The notes beneath the pieces are model-generated. The model was given only the letters and a program-made list of their open reading frames with translations, was not told where the DNA came from and made no database searches. Shown here piece by piece: positions 25,400 through 35,633 of a stretch of 64,000 nt of DNA. The DNA is from WFQV01 sp964611145 (GTDB lineage Bacteria; Bacteroidota; Ignavibacteria; Ignavibacteriales; Melioribacteraceae), in assembly GCA_964611145.1 (NCBI GenBank), contig CAZSYM010000001.1:1-64000 (forward strand). Direction: 5' to 3'. A program made the translations under genes and the position numbers. The first letter of the stretch is position 1. Every line of letters starts with the position of its first letter.

Positions 25400-28300
25400 A
25401 TGAAGTTTCTAAATATTTGCTTTTTTTCTTTTGTCCTTTTTATTCGGACGGTTGCACAAGACGTATATGTTAGACATAACATAGACGTCCGTTTGACCCC
25501 CGAAAAATCGGCGTTATCCGCAATAGATACAATTTTTGTCCCGAAAATAAAGGGGAAGAAAATTTGGCGATTTAAATTGAACTCCGATTTACAAATTACG
25601 GCAACTTCGGAGGGTGTTAAAATTCGTAAGATTAAATCGGGCGAAAAAGCGGGGGACGTCGGAATGGACAGGGATATAACCGATGAAACCGCTCGGGCAA
25701 AAGCGGATGAATACGAGGTGACTTTTACGAAGCGCCCCGAAAGCTTTTGGTTGAAATACGAAGGGAAAATCTACTATCCCGTGGAATCGAATGCGGAAGA
25801 ATACCAACGTGGATTTGGACAAACCGCGGGAATAATCTCATCCGAAGGGGTTTATCTTGCCGGGTCCTCTTACTGGCTACCTTCCTTCGACGAGCGACTT
25901 GTTGTGTTCCGCTTGAAAACAGTCCTCCCCCCTCTTTGGAAAACCGTTAGCCAGGGCAAACGAATTTCAGAAAGGAGCTATAAGGATAAACATGTTGACG
26001 AATGGCGGGCGAATAAGCCTCAGGAGGAGGTTTTTCTTATTGCGGCTAAGTTTCACGAGTATGCTTCCGAATTCATGGGAACAAAAATATTTGCCTTTTT
26101 GCGCACACCCGACGAAGCCCTCGCAAATAAATATATCGAAACTACAGGTCAGTATTTGCAGATGTATGAAGGACTGCTGGGGAAATATCCGTATTCCAAA
26201 TTCGCTCTCGTTGAAAATTTCTGGGAGACGGGATACGGTATGCCCTCTTTCACATTGCTCGGTCCAAAGATAATTCGCTTCCCCTTTATACTTCATTCTT
26301 CTTATCCCCACGAGCTTTTGCACAATTGGTGGGGCAACAGTGTTTATGTTGATTTTTCTAAAGGCAATTGGTGTGAAGGAATCACAGCATACATGGCAGA
26401 CCATTTAATTAAAGAGCAACGAGGACAAGGGGTTGAATATCGCCGTGCGACTTTGCAAAAGTTTACCGATTTTGTGAACGAAAAAAACGATTTCCCCTTG
26501 AGAAAGTTTATTGCCCGATATGACGCCCCCAGCGAGGCAATTGGTTATGGGAAAGCCTTGATGATGTGGCATATGTTAAGGCAATTGGTTGGGGATAAAA
26601 ACTTCGTCGAGTCGTTCAAACTTTTCTACGAGCGTAATAAATTCCGCCGTGCTTCTTTCGAAGATATACGTCATGCCGTCGAAGAAAAAAGCGGAAAAGC
26701 CTTGAGTTGGTTCTTTGAACAGTGGGTTAATCGAGTCGGCGCACCGGAGCTGAAGCTTGAGAAAATAATTATTTCCAAGGATAACACCGATTACACCGTG
26801 GAATTTACTTTGGCGCAAATTCAAAAGGACAAGCCTTTCAAATTGCACGTCCCCGTTTTGATTGAAACCGTAAATGGGCTTAAGAACGAAAATTGCTTTT
26901 TGGATAAGAGGAAAAAGAAATTTAAAATACGCCTCGACTCCGAACCGTTGGAAATATTGGTTGATCCCCAGTTTGATGTTTTTAGAAAACTTAATCCGCT
27001 CGAGACCCCGCCAGCATTGACAAAAGCGTACGGCTCGGCGGAAAGCGTGATTATTCTTCCCCAAAAGTCGGATAGAAATTACGATAATTATTTGAAATTC
27101 GCCGAACTGTGGACGAAGACGCACAGCGAAAAAATAGAAATAAAAACCCAAAACGACCTTTCAAATTTACCAGCAAATAAAGCCGTGTGGGTGCTTGGAT
27201 ATAAAAACAAATTTTTGAAAGAGGTTAACAAAATTCTCTCCAAAAGAAATGGTTTTGTGGCGAACGATTCGGTGAAACTTGACGAACATACGTACGGAGT
27301 TAACGATAAAGACTTTGTCGTAACTTTGCGGAATCCTCATAATATCAGGCAAGTTATTGTGTGGGCAAGCATTGCCAATATAAAAGCCGTCGAGGGCTTG
27401 GTGCGGAAACTCCCGCATTACGGGAAGTACTCCTATCTCGTGTTCGAAGGAAACGAGCCGACAAACATTGGAAAAGGAGAATGGACGGTTTTGAATTCAC
27501 CGATGGTGAAAAAACTTTCTTCTTCGTTTAATGGAAAAATAAACTTGCCAGAACGGAAGGCTTTGGCTTACGTAAAACCCGTTTTTTCAGCCGAGAGAAT
27601 GTTTGCCCATATTAAGTTTTTAGCCTCCAAGCAACTAAAAGGACGGGGACTCGGAACTCCCGAGCTTGATAAGGCGGCGGATTATATTGCTCGAAAGTTT
27701 GAGGAATACGGATTAAAACCCGGCGGTGACGGAAAGAGTTATTTCCAGACGTGGACGCAAAGCGTCGAAGGGAAGAATACACCGATTGTCATGCGAAATG
27801 TGATAGGCATTATTCCCGGTCGGGATCCGCTTTTGGCAAAGGAAGCGGTTGTTGTATCGGCGCATTACGACCACTTGGGTTTGGGCTGGCCCGATGTACA
27901 CAAGGGTGACGAAGGGAAAATACACCCCGGTGCGGACGACAATGCAAGTGGAATTGCCGTGCTTTTGGAGTTAGCGCATTCGCTTGGAAGGTCTTTCAAA
28001 CCGTCCAGGACTATAGTGTTCGTCGCGTTTACGGGCGAGGAGGCGGGACTTCTCGGCTCGAAACATTTCGTGGCGAAATATGAAAGATTTCCGAAAGACA
28101 AAATCTTCGCCGATTTGAACCTCGACACCGTGGGAAGATTGTTTGGTAAGAAACTCTTGATTCTCAATGCTAATACCGCTCGGGAGTGGAAATATATTTT
28201 CATGGGCGCCAGCTACACTACCGGTGTTCCTACGGAAACAATTCGTCAACAATTGGACGCCAGCGATCAGGTTTCCTTCATAAACGCCGGTATTCCCGCC

Positions 28301-28753
28301 GTGCAAATTTTTAGCGGACCGCATCCCGATTATCACCGTCCCACCGATACACCCGAAAAAATTGATAAGAACGGTTTGGTCAAGGTCGCTTCCGTAACAA
28401 AGGAAGTGTTGGAATATCTCACGGAAAGGAAAGAGCCTTTGAGCTTTGCGGGGATACACAAGGGAAAGACAAAACGGCATGGAAAGATTAGACGTGTAAG
28501 CACCGGCACCGTCCCCGACTTCACTTATTCGGGAAAAGGTGTGCGGGTAAGCGAGGTGGAAGAAAACTCACCGGCACAAAGAGCGGGAATACGAAAGGGA
28601 GATGTTTTAACGGGATTCAACGGTAAAGCAATTGAGAATTTGAGAGACTTTTCGGAATTTTTGAAAGCATGCAAGCCGGGTGATGTCGTTAAAATCAGGA
28701 TTAAAAGAAACGGAAAGGAGCTGGAAGTTAAAGTGAAACTAGGAGAGCGTTAA
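25400..28753 (+). CDS. Secreted M1-M28-PDZ fusion peptidase
   Basis: This is a 1117-aa exported protein with a signal peptide (about 1-20). The N-terminal half is an M1 aminopeptidase with HELLHNWW (His304) and the distal Glu in NWCEGITAYMADH. A linker region of about 100 residues follows, then an M28 aminopeptidase domain with SAHYDHLG (His822), GADDNASG, TGEEAGLLGS and NLDTVGR. The C-terminus is a PDZ domain (about 1040-1115, AGIRKGDVLTGFNGKAI). Each unit has all its metal ligands. It lies 25 bp after the M16 gene, and the two are probably cotranscribed. An M1 plus M28 plus PDZ chain is an unusual arrangement. Confidence 0.92.
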   Translation: MKFLNICFFSFVLFIRTVAQDVYVRHNIDVRLTPEKSALSAIDTIFVPKIKGKKIWRFKLNSDLQITATSEGVKIRKIKSGEKAGDVGMDRDITDETARAKADEYEVTFTKRPESFWLKYEGKIYYPVESNAEEYQRGFGQTAGIISSEGVYLAGSSYWLPSFDERLVVFRLKTVLPPLWKTVSQGKRISERSYKDKHVDEWRANKPQEEVFLIAAKFHEYASEFMGTKIFAFLRTPDEALANKYIETTGQYLQMYEGLLGKYPYSKFALVENFWETGYGMPSFTLLGPKIIRFPFILHSSYPHELLHNWWGNSVYVDFSKGNWCEGITAYMADHLIKEQRGQGVEYRRATLQKFTDFVNEKNDFPLRKFIARYDAPSEAIGYGKALMMWHMLRQLVGDKNFVESFKLFYERNKFRRASFEDIRHAVEEKSGKALSWFFEQWVNRVGAPELKLEKIIISKDNTDYTVEFTLAQIQKDKPFKLHVPVLIETVNGLKNENCFLDKRKKKFKIRLDSEPLEILVDPQFDVFRKLNPLETPPALTKAYGSAESVIILPQKSDRNYDNYLKFAELWTKTHSEKIEIKTQNDLSNLPANKAVWVLGYKNKFLKEVNKILSKRNGFVANDSVKLDEHTYGVNDKDFVVTLRNPHNIRQVIVWASIANIKAVEGLVRKLPHYGKYSYLVFEGNEPTNIGKGEWTVLNSPMVKKLSSSFNGKINLPERKALAYVKPVFSAERMFAHIKFLASKQLKGRGLGTPELDKAADYIARKFEEYGLKPGGDGKSYFQTWTQSVEGKNTPIVMRNVIGIIPGRDPLLAKEAVVVSAHYDHLGLGWPDVHKGDEGKIHPGADDNASGIAVLLELAHSLGRSFKPSRTIVFVAFTGEEAGLLGSKHFVAKYERFPKDKIFADLNLDTVGRLFGKKLLILNANTAREWKYIFMGASYTTGVPTETIRQQLDASDQVSFINAGIPAVQIFSGPHPDYHRPTDTPEKIDKNGLVKVASVTKEVLEYLTERKEPLSFAGIHKGKTKRHGKIRRVSTGTVPDFTYSGKGVRVSEVEENSPAQRAGIRKGDVLTGFNGKAIENLRDFSEFLKACKPGDVVKIRIKRNGKELEVKVKLGER

Positions 28754-28778
28754 ATCAAGGACCAAAGGAAATTAGAAA

Positions 28779-30167
28779 ATGAAAGAGACGTTCGAAAAAC
28801 AATTCCGAAAGAAAAAATCTTTGGCCGAAAGCAATGCCTCGGAAAGAAAGCGCAAGCTTAAAAGAATTTTGGAAAACGTCTTGGAATCGAAAGAGGAAAT
28901 TGCCAAGGCTATAAAAAAAGATTTCGGCAAGTCGGAAGAGGAGACTTACATTACCGAAATTCTCCCTCTTACGATGGAGTTGCGAAATATTATCCGCAAC
29001 TTGCATTCGTGGATGAAACCCGTAAAAATTATGTCGCCCCTTGCTTTCCCCGGTGCAAAGAGTAAAATTGTTTACAGACCCAAAGGGAATGTTCTTGTTA
29101 TTTCTCCGTGGAATTATCCTTTCCTTCTTGCCGTTGCTCCTGTCGTTTCGGCGATAGCGGCGGGGAACACGGTGATTCTTAAACCCTCCGAGCTTACGCC
29201 GCATACAGCGTCTTTTATCAAGAAATTTTTTTCAAGCATGTTCGACAGCTCCGAAGTTGCGGTGTTCGAAGGAGATAAAAACGTTGCAAAGGAATTACTG
29301 GCGATGCCGTTCGACCACATTTTTTTTACAGGGGGTACTTTTGTGGGGCGCATAGTCATGGAGTCGGCCGCTCGGAATCTTTCTTCCGTTACTTTGGAAT
29401 TGGGTGGAAAATCCCCCGCTTTTATTGATGATTCGGCGGATTTGCAACTTGCCGCCGAAAGAATTGTGTGGGGAAAATTTCTGAACGCTGGACAAACATG
29501 CATAGCCCCCGATTACGTGTTGATTAGGGAAACAAAAGTGAATGAATTTTTGGATTATGCCAAAGAATCCATAAGGAAACTGTGGGGTGAGGATTTGGAT
29601 TCGGTTCCCCCTCAATACTGCAACATAGTAAACGAGAACAATGTGCAGAGACTCAAATTTTTGATCAACGACGCTTTGGGAAAAGGCGCAAAATTGGAAT
29701 TTGGTACCCCTGATAAAGATTCGGGAACCTTTCTTTATCCTCGAATTTTAAGCGGGGTGAGCACGGAAAGCCGCTTGATGAAGGAAGAAATTTTCGGTCC
29801 CGTCCTTCCTCTTCTTTTTTATGAGAACATCGAGGAGGCAATTGGGATAATAGAACAAAACCCTTATCCTCTTTCTTTTTATTTCTTCGGAAAGGAAAAC
29901 CTTGCTTTCGAAAGACTGTTCAAAGCAATTCCCGCCGGGGGATTTGTGGTCAACGATACCGTCGTGCATTTTGCAAATACCAAATTGCCTTTCGGCGGAG
30001 TGCGTTTCAGCGGGCTGGGAAAAGGCTATGGATACTGGGGATTCAAAGAGTTTTCCCTCGAGACGCCAATTTTAAAACAACCAAAATGGACGGCTATTTC
30101 CTTGATGTACCCGCCATATAATGCGTTGAAGAAAAAAATAATTAGTATGGCAATGAAATATTTGTAA
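28779..30167 (+). CDS. NAD(P)-dependent aldehyde dehydrogenase, class 3 type
   Basis: This 462-aa enzyme has the catalytic Cys241 in AGQTCIAPDY, the general base Glu207 in LELGGKSP and the cofactor loop FFTGGTFVGR. Short length and the C-terminal hydrophobic tail (residues 440-462) match the fatty aldehyde/class 3 branch, which oxidises medium- and long-chain or aromatic aldehydes to acids. It starts 25 bp after the M1-M28 gene on the same strand and may be cotranscribed, though the function is unrelated. Confidence 0.93.
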   Translation: MKETFEKQFRKKKSLAESNASERKRKLKRILENVLESKEEIAKAIKKDFGKSEEETYITEILPLTMELRNIIRNLHSWMKPVKIMSPLAFPGAKSKIVYRPKGNVLVISPWNYPFLLAVAPVVSAIAAGNTVILKPSELTPHTASFIKKFFSSMFDSSEVAVFEGDKNVAKELLAMPFDHIFFTGGTFVGRIVMESAARNLSSVTLELGGKSPAFIDDSADLQLAAERIVWGKFLNAGQTCIAPDYVLIRETKVNEFLDYAKESIRKLWGEDLDSVPPQYCNIVNENNVQRLKFLINDALGKGAKLEFGTPDKDSGTFLYPRILSGVSTESRLMKEEIFGPVLPLLFYENIEEAIGIIEQNPYPLSFYFFGKENLAFERLFKAIPAGGFVVNDTVVHFANTKLPFGGVRFSGLGKGYGYWGFKEFSLETPILKQPKWTAISLMYPPYNALKKKIISMAMKYL

Positions 30168-30285
30168 GAACAGCTTCCTCCTTATCTTACGAACCGCTTG
30201 ATTTATGGCTTCCGCTTCGTTCTTATTTTGCTTTTCAAAAAGCCTTTATTTAACTTTAAAGTTCTGAAAAATTTGAGGAAAACAA

Positions 30286-33200
30286 ATGTTAAGCGGATTA
30301 TTAAAGAAAATTTTTGGCGACAAAAACGAGAAGGCTCTTAAGGAGTTATGGCCGATAGTTCACCAAATAAACGAGAAGTATGAACAGATTAAAGACCTGA
30401 GCGACGACGAGCTCCGCGCCAAGACTCAGGAATTCAAAGAGATAATTAACGAAAGAACGAAAGAGCTACGGGAAAAAATAGCCGGGCTGAACGCTCAACT
30501 GCAACAAGACGAGCTTCCTGAAAATGTGGAAGAAATAAGAGACGAGATAGAAGAACTGGAAAAAGAATTAAACGAGCAATACGAGGAAGTTCTGAACGAG
30601 TTGCTCCCCGAAGCCTTCGCCGTTGTGAAAGCCACATGCAAAGCTTTGATTGGAAAAACATGGGAAGCGGGCGGACATAAGATTACATGGGATATGATTC
30701 CTTATGACGTCCAGCTCTTGGGCGGAATCGTTCTTCACCAAGGCAAAATTGCGGAAATGGCGACGGGCGAAGGAAAAACTCTCGTTGCTACTTTACCCAT
30801 TTATCTCAACGCTTTGACGGGTAGAGGCGTGCATCTGGTAACTGTCAACGATTATCTTGCAAAGCGGGATAGCGAATGGATGGGCGAAATTTATAAATTC
30901 CACGGGCTTACCGTTTCGTGTATTACCGCCGAAATGGATACCGAAGAGCGTAAAAAGGCTTATCAAGCGGACATTACATACGGAACAAATAATGAATTCG
31001 GTTTTGATTATCTCCGCGATAACATGGCTATAAGCGAAGATCAAATTGTTCAGCGTGGACATAATTACGCAATCGTGGACGAGGTGGACTCGGTCTTAAT
31101 CGACGAGGCGAGAACACCGCTGATTATTTCGGGTCCCGTGGAGGTGGACGACCATAAATTCTACGAGATGAAACCGCGCGTGGAACGCGTATTCCGAAAG
31201 CAAGCCTCCCTTGTTGCGAAAATTGTTCAGGAGGCGGAAGAACTGCTTAAAACGGGTGATTCCAAGGACAGGGAAAAAGCGGGCATACTTTTGCTGAGAG
31301 CTTATCGAGGATTCCCTAAAAACAAACGACTACTTAAAGTTCTCGCGGAACCGGAAAATAAAAAACTCCTTCAAACCACCGAGCTTGAATTTCTTAGGGA
31401 AAACGAAAAGCGCATGCCGGAAATAGACGAGGAGCTTTATTTTGCCATAGACGAGAAGAACAACACTATAAATATTACGGATAAAGGGCGCGAGGAACTC
31501 GCGAAGGGCTATCCCGAGGGACCCGACTTCTTCGTGTTGCCCGATTTAGGAACGGAAATAAGTGAGATTGAAAACGATCCTAATCTTTCCGAAGAGCAGA
31601 AACTGAAAAAGAAAGATGAACTTTATAAGCTGTATAGCGAGAGAAGCGATGCCATTCACACGATTAATCAATTGCTAAAAGCTTATACGCTTTTCGAAAA
31701 AGATGACGAATACGTTGTAACCGACGACGGAAAAATTGCAATTGTGGATGAATTTACGGGACGCATTCTACCCGGCAGACGCTATTCGGACGGGCTACAC
31801 CAGGCAATCGAGGCAAAGGAAAACGTAAAAGTACAAAAAGATACTCAAACCCTTGCCACGATTACACTGCAGAATTATTTCCGTCTTTATAACAAACTTG
31901 CGGGAATGACAGGTACGGCGGAAACCGAAGAAGCGGAGTTTTACGAAATTTATAAATTGGAAGTGGTCGTTATTCCCACGAATAAACCCGTAGCGAGAAT
32001 TGACGAAGACGATGCAATCTACAGAACGAAAAGAGAAAAGTATAACGCAATAATTGAAAAGATAAAAGAGCTTAGGAAACAAAGACGCCCCGTATTGGTG
32101 GGAACTACAAGCGTGGAGGTATCGGAAACATTAAGCAGAATGCTTAAGCGACAGGGTATTCCCCACAATGTTTTAAATGCAAAACATCATCAACGTGAGG
32201 CCGAGATAATTTCTTATGCCGGTCAACCCGGTGCCGTTACAATCGCAACCAATATGGCGGGACGCGGTACGGATATTAAACTCGGTCCCGGAGTAGTGGA
32301 AAAAGGCGGGCTTTATATCCTGGGAACGGAACGTCACGAATCGCGTAGGATTGACCGACAATTGCGCGGGCGCGCCGGAAGACAAGGCGACCCGGGAACA
32401 TCCAAGTTCTTTATTTCCCTCGAAGATGATTTGATGAGACTTTTCGGTAGCGACCGCGTTACGAACATCATGGGACGAATCGGTATGGAGGAAGGAGAAG
32501 CTATTTCCCATCCCATGATTACCAAATCCGTTGAGCGCGCCCAAAAGAAAGTTGAGGAAAACAATTTCGCTATCCGTAAGAGACTCCTTGAATACGACGA
32601 TGTGATGAATCAGCAAAGGGAAATTATTTATACACGCCGCCGCCAGGCTTTGAAAGGAGAAAGACTTAAAAAGGATATTTACGATTATCTTGAAGATTAT
32701 GTGGAAGAATTGGTCGACGAGTGTTATGACGATAACAATACGGAAAAATTGCATAGGGAGTTGCTACAGCATTTGCTTGTGGAGGTGGATTTTACACCGG
32801 AGGAATTCGAGGAACTCGGCAAGGACGGTGTGAAAGAAAAAATCATGAAAGCGGCTAAGGAATTCTATGAACGCAAGGAGGAAATGTTGGGTGCCGAATT
32901 AATGGCACGCTTGGAACGATACGCAGTGCTTAGTGTTATCGATGAAAAATGGAAAGACCATTTGCGCGAAATGGACGATTTGAAAGAGGGAATAGGATTG
33001 CGCGCATACGGACAAAAAGACCCGCTTGTAGAGTATAAGCGAGAAGCGTTCGAACTTTTCCTTGAGTTGCTCGCCAATATCAGAGATGAAATTTTGCAAT
33101 TCGTGTTCAAGTTTTTCCCGCAAGCTCCCGAAGAGGTAAAGGAAAAGAAACCGAAATCACCTTTGAAGAGATTGCGGACGATAAAAGAAAATGTTGCCGG

Positions 33201-33354
33201 AATGGGCATGAAAGCCGATTCACAGCAGGCAAAGGAGGCTTCCAATCGTGGGAAACAACAGCCCATTCACGTGGAAAGGAAAATCGGCCGCAACGACCCA
33301 TGCTGGTGCGGTAGCGGGAAAAAATACAAACATTGCCACGGAAGAAATCTTTAA
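30286..33354 (+). CDS. secA: Preprotein translocase ATPase SecA
   Basis: This 1022-aa motor of the general secretion pathway contains Walker A ATGEGKTLVA, DEVDSVLIDEAR, the second nucleotide-binding domain (GRGTDIKLG, GRQGDPG) and the C-terminal zinc-binding SEC-C motif RNDPCWCGSGKKYKHC. Two insertions lengthen it relative to E. coli SecA (901 aa): a coiled segment at about 55-100 and an extra stretch at about 300-400. Both are typical of Bacteroidota/Chlorobi SecA. It is preceded by a 118-bp gap, so it has its own promoter or reads from the ALDH gene. Confidence 0.98.
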   Translation: MLSGLLKKIFGDKNEKALKELWPIVHQINEKYEQIKDLSDDELRAKTQEFKEIINERTKELREKIAGLNAQLQQDELPENVEEIRDEIEELEKELNEQYEEVLNELLPEAFAVVKATCKALIGKTWEAGGHKITWDMIPYDVQLLGGIVLHQGKIAEMATGEGKTLVATLPIYLNALTGRGVHLVTVNDYLAKRDSEWMGEIYKFHGLTVSCITAEMDTEERKKAYQADITYGTNNEFGFDYLRDNMAISEDQIVQRGHNYAIVDEVDSVLIDEARTPLIISGPVEVDDHKFYEMKPRVERVFRKQASLVAKIVQEAEELLKTGDSKDREKAGILLLRAYRGFPKNKRLLKVLAEPENKKLLQTTELEFLRENEKRMPEIDEELYFAIDEKNNTINITDKGREELAKGYPEGPDFFVLPDLGTEISEIENDPNLSEEQKLKKKDELYKLYSERSDAIHTINQLLKAYTLFEKDDEYVVTDDGKIAIVDEFTGRILPGRRYSDGLHQAIEAKENVKVQKDTQTLATITLQNYFRLYNKLAGMTGTAETEEAEFYEIYKLEVVVIPTNKPVARIDEDDAIYRTKREKYNAIIEKIKELRKQRRPVLVGTTSVEVSETLSRMLKRQGIPHNVLNAKHHQREAEIISYAGQPGAVTIATNMAGRGTDIKLGPGVVEKGGLYILGTERHESRRIDRQLRGRAGRQGDPGTSKFFISLEDDLMRLFGSDRVTNIMGRIGMEEGEAISHPMITKSVERAQKKVEENNFAIRKRLLEYDDVMNQQREIIYTRRRQALKGERLKKDIYDYLEDYVEELVDECYDDNNTEKLHRELLQHLLVEVDFTPEEFEELGKDGVKEKIMKAAKEFYERKEEMLGAELMARLERYAVLSVIDEKWKDHLREMDDLKEGIGLRAYGQKDPLVEYKREAFELFLELLANIRDEILQFVFKFFPQAPEEVKEKKPKSPLKRLRTIKENVAGMGMKADSQQAKEASNRGKQQPIHVERKIGRNDPCWCGSGKKYKHCHGRNL

Positions 33355-33475
33355 TCAGGCGGGGAAGGGTGAAAATTTTTTGCATTGATAATTCTTCCTC
33401 GCTTCCTTACTTTTTAGTAAAGACTTTTTAATCATGTGTCGGTACCGACTCAATTTTTTGTTCGGATAAATCGGA

Positions 33476-35626
33476 ATGAAAAAAAAACTTTTTGGAATAG
33501 CGCTTTTCTTACTCCTTGCGGGTTGTTCCTTGTGGGGCGATTTCACGACTTATTTTAACACATACTACAACGCCTCCCTGGCTTTCGAACAAGCTCAGAA
33601 AGAAATGGCAAAGACCAAAAAAGAGCTTTTTCAATTCAAACAACCCCGGATTTCTTCCTCCGCAAAAAAGCTTTTGGACGAGGTAATAAAAAAATGTTCC
33701 GCCATTTTGCAATTCCATGCGAAATCGTCTTATTTTGACGATGCCCTTTTAATGATAGGAAAATCTTTTTATTACGAACAAAGCTATTCCAAAGCGTTGC
33801 GGAAATTCAACGAATTGGCAACGCTCAAAAGCTCCGAGTTGGCTTTGGAAAACGAACTGTGGATTGGGAAAACAAAACTTCATCTCCGCCAGTATGACGC
33901 GGGAATGAAACTTCTGGAGGATGTGAAAACAAAGGCTCTCAAAGAAGAAAATCTAAAAATAGCCGAAGAAGCTCTTATTGAAGAAATACGCTATCTCCTT
34001 TATTCCGAAAACACAGACCTTGCAATAAATAAAATAAAAGAATTGCTTTCGGTTTCGGAGTCAGAGGAATTAAAAGCGGAAATAACTTACGAACTCGGTA
34101 AGCTCTATGAGAAAAACGGCGACCGAAAAGCCGCAATGAAAACCTTTGCGGAAGTTATGAAATACGAACCTACATACGATATTGAATTCAATAGCCGATT
34201 GGAGTATGCAAGGCTAAAGAAAGAAAACGGGGAAATAGAGGAAAGCCTGAAACTTTTGACGGATATGGAAAACGAAAATAAATTCTCCGATATGCTCGAT
34301 AAAGTGAATTTGGAAATAGCGGACATTTACTATAAGCAAGGCAAAATAGAAGATGCAGTTTCGATTTACCAGGATGTTGACACCACTTACAAGCGAACCG
34401 AAAGCTCCGGCATTGCGGCGTTTAATCTGGGACAAATTATGGAAAAGGATTATAACGATTACGATAGCGCTATGTATTATTACGATAGGTGCCTGGCTGC
34501 TAAAACCCCCGGCGATATGAAGTTGGAAGCAAGACAAAGAAATAAGTTGCTTGGAAATTATTTGACATTGCATGAAAAACTTGCAAAACAAGAGAAACAA
34601 TTGAAATACTTGACGGAACCGGAATCTTTTGTGAGAGATTCTTTGCTCTATGAGGAATATAAACGGAAACAGGACTCGATACGCGCCGCTCAGAAAAAAA
34701 TGGTGGGACGAAGACGATATGGGAGAACGAATTACGGAGCACAGAGTAAGCAGAAAGACAAAATAATTTCGAAACCCATTCGCCCCAGAATTTCCGCCGA
34801 TTCTCTCCGTTCTTTGATTTCCGATACGGAATTCGAAATGGGTAATCTCTTCTTCGGCGACCTGAACGTTTTGGATTCGGCTTATTATTATTACAATAAT
34901 TCCCTAAAAAACAAACCGAATTCTCCGAACAAGCCTAAAATACTCTATGCAATGGGGAATTATTATTTGATGTTGGGCGATTCCGCCCGAGCGGATAGTT
35001 TATTTAATTATATTTATGAAAATTACAAATACGATAAAATCGTAAACGAGGCGGCAAAAAAGATAGGTAAGCCTCCGATTGATTTTGAATCGGACCCTGC
35101 GGAGAAGATATACCGGCAAGGGGAAGACAAATATTTGGCTAAGGATTATGAAGAAGCTCTGAAAATTTTCCTCGGCATTCCGAAGCGGTATCCCAACTCC
35201 CCTTATGCTCCGCAAGCGTATTACACCGCCGGGTTTATTCTGGAAAACGATTTGTATATGCCCGATTCCGCCGCCTCGCTGTATGATTCCCTTGTTACAA
35301 AATATCGAGCCACTCCTTACACGAAAGAAGTGCGCCCTAAGCTCAATTATTATAAACGAATTCAAAAAGCGATTTTGGATTCAATCAAACGCGCAAGGCA
35401 GGATTCGTTAAACTCGTTATCAGCCGATTCGGTTAAATTCTCCAAGACCGTTTCCGACTCGCTTTCCCGCGGTAATATCTCCCCAAGACCAAAAACGAAA
35501 AGGAATGCCGGGAGAGAAGGGAATAAAACAAAAAAGACCTCGAACAATGAGAATAAAAATTCTAAAGATTCCGTTTATAAAAATCTTCCTCCCGGAGTTT
35601 TAAAGAATAAAATAAAACCCCATTAA
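33476..35626 (+). CDS. TPR-repeat lipoprotein, possibly SprE/PorW-like
   Basis: This 716-aa protein has a lipoprotein signal with lipobox LLAGC (Cys17). Many TPR motifs follow, for example ELGKLYEKNGDRKAAMKTFA, LEIADIYYKQGKIEDAVSIY and EALKIFLGIPKRYPNSPYAP. The C-terminal 80 residues are Lys/Ser/Asn-rich and disordered. The TYFNTYYNASLAFEQAQKEM start after the lipobox is reminiscent of the FNxYYNA start of SprE/PorW, a T9SS accessory lipoprotein; this likeness is by eye. With a T9SS cargo protein nearby, such a role is plausible but unproven. A general outer-membrane assembly role is the alternative. Confidence 0.8.
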   Translation: MKKKLFGIALFLLLAGCSLWGDFTTYFNTYYNASLAFEQAQKEMAKTKKELFQFKQPRISSSAKKLLDEVIKKCSAILQFHAKSSYFDDALLMIGKSFYYEQSYSKALRKFNELATLKSSELALENELWIGKTKLHLRQYDAGMKLLEDVKTKALKEENLKIAEEALIEEIRYLLYSENTDLAINKIKELLSVSESEELKAEITYELGKLYEKNGDRKAAMKTFAEVMKYEPTYDIEFNSRLEYARLKKENGEIEESLKLLTDMENENKFSDMLDKVNLEIADIYYKQGKIEDAVSIYQDVDTTYKRTESSGIAAFNLGQIMEKDYNDYDSAMYYYDRCLAAKTPGDMKLEARQRNKLLGNYLTLHEKLAKQEKQLKYLTEPESFVRDSLLYEEYKRKQDSIRAAQKKMVGRRRYGRTNYGAQSKQKDKIISKPIRPRISADSLRSLISDTEFEMGNLFFGDLNVLDSAYYYYNNSLKNKPNSPNKPKILYAMGNYYLMLGDSARADSLFNYIYENYKYDKIVNEAAKKIGKPPIDFESDPAEKIYRQGEDKYLAKDYEEALKIFLGIPKRYPNSPYAPQAYYTAGFILENDLYMPDSAASLYDSLVTKYRATPYTKEVRPKLNYYKRIQKAILDSIKRARQDSLNSLSADSVKFSKTVSDSLSRGNISPRPKTKRNAGREGNKTKKTSNNENKNSKDSVYKNLPPGVLKNKIKPH

Positions 35627-35633
35627 GCCGAAT

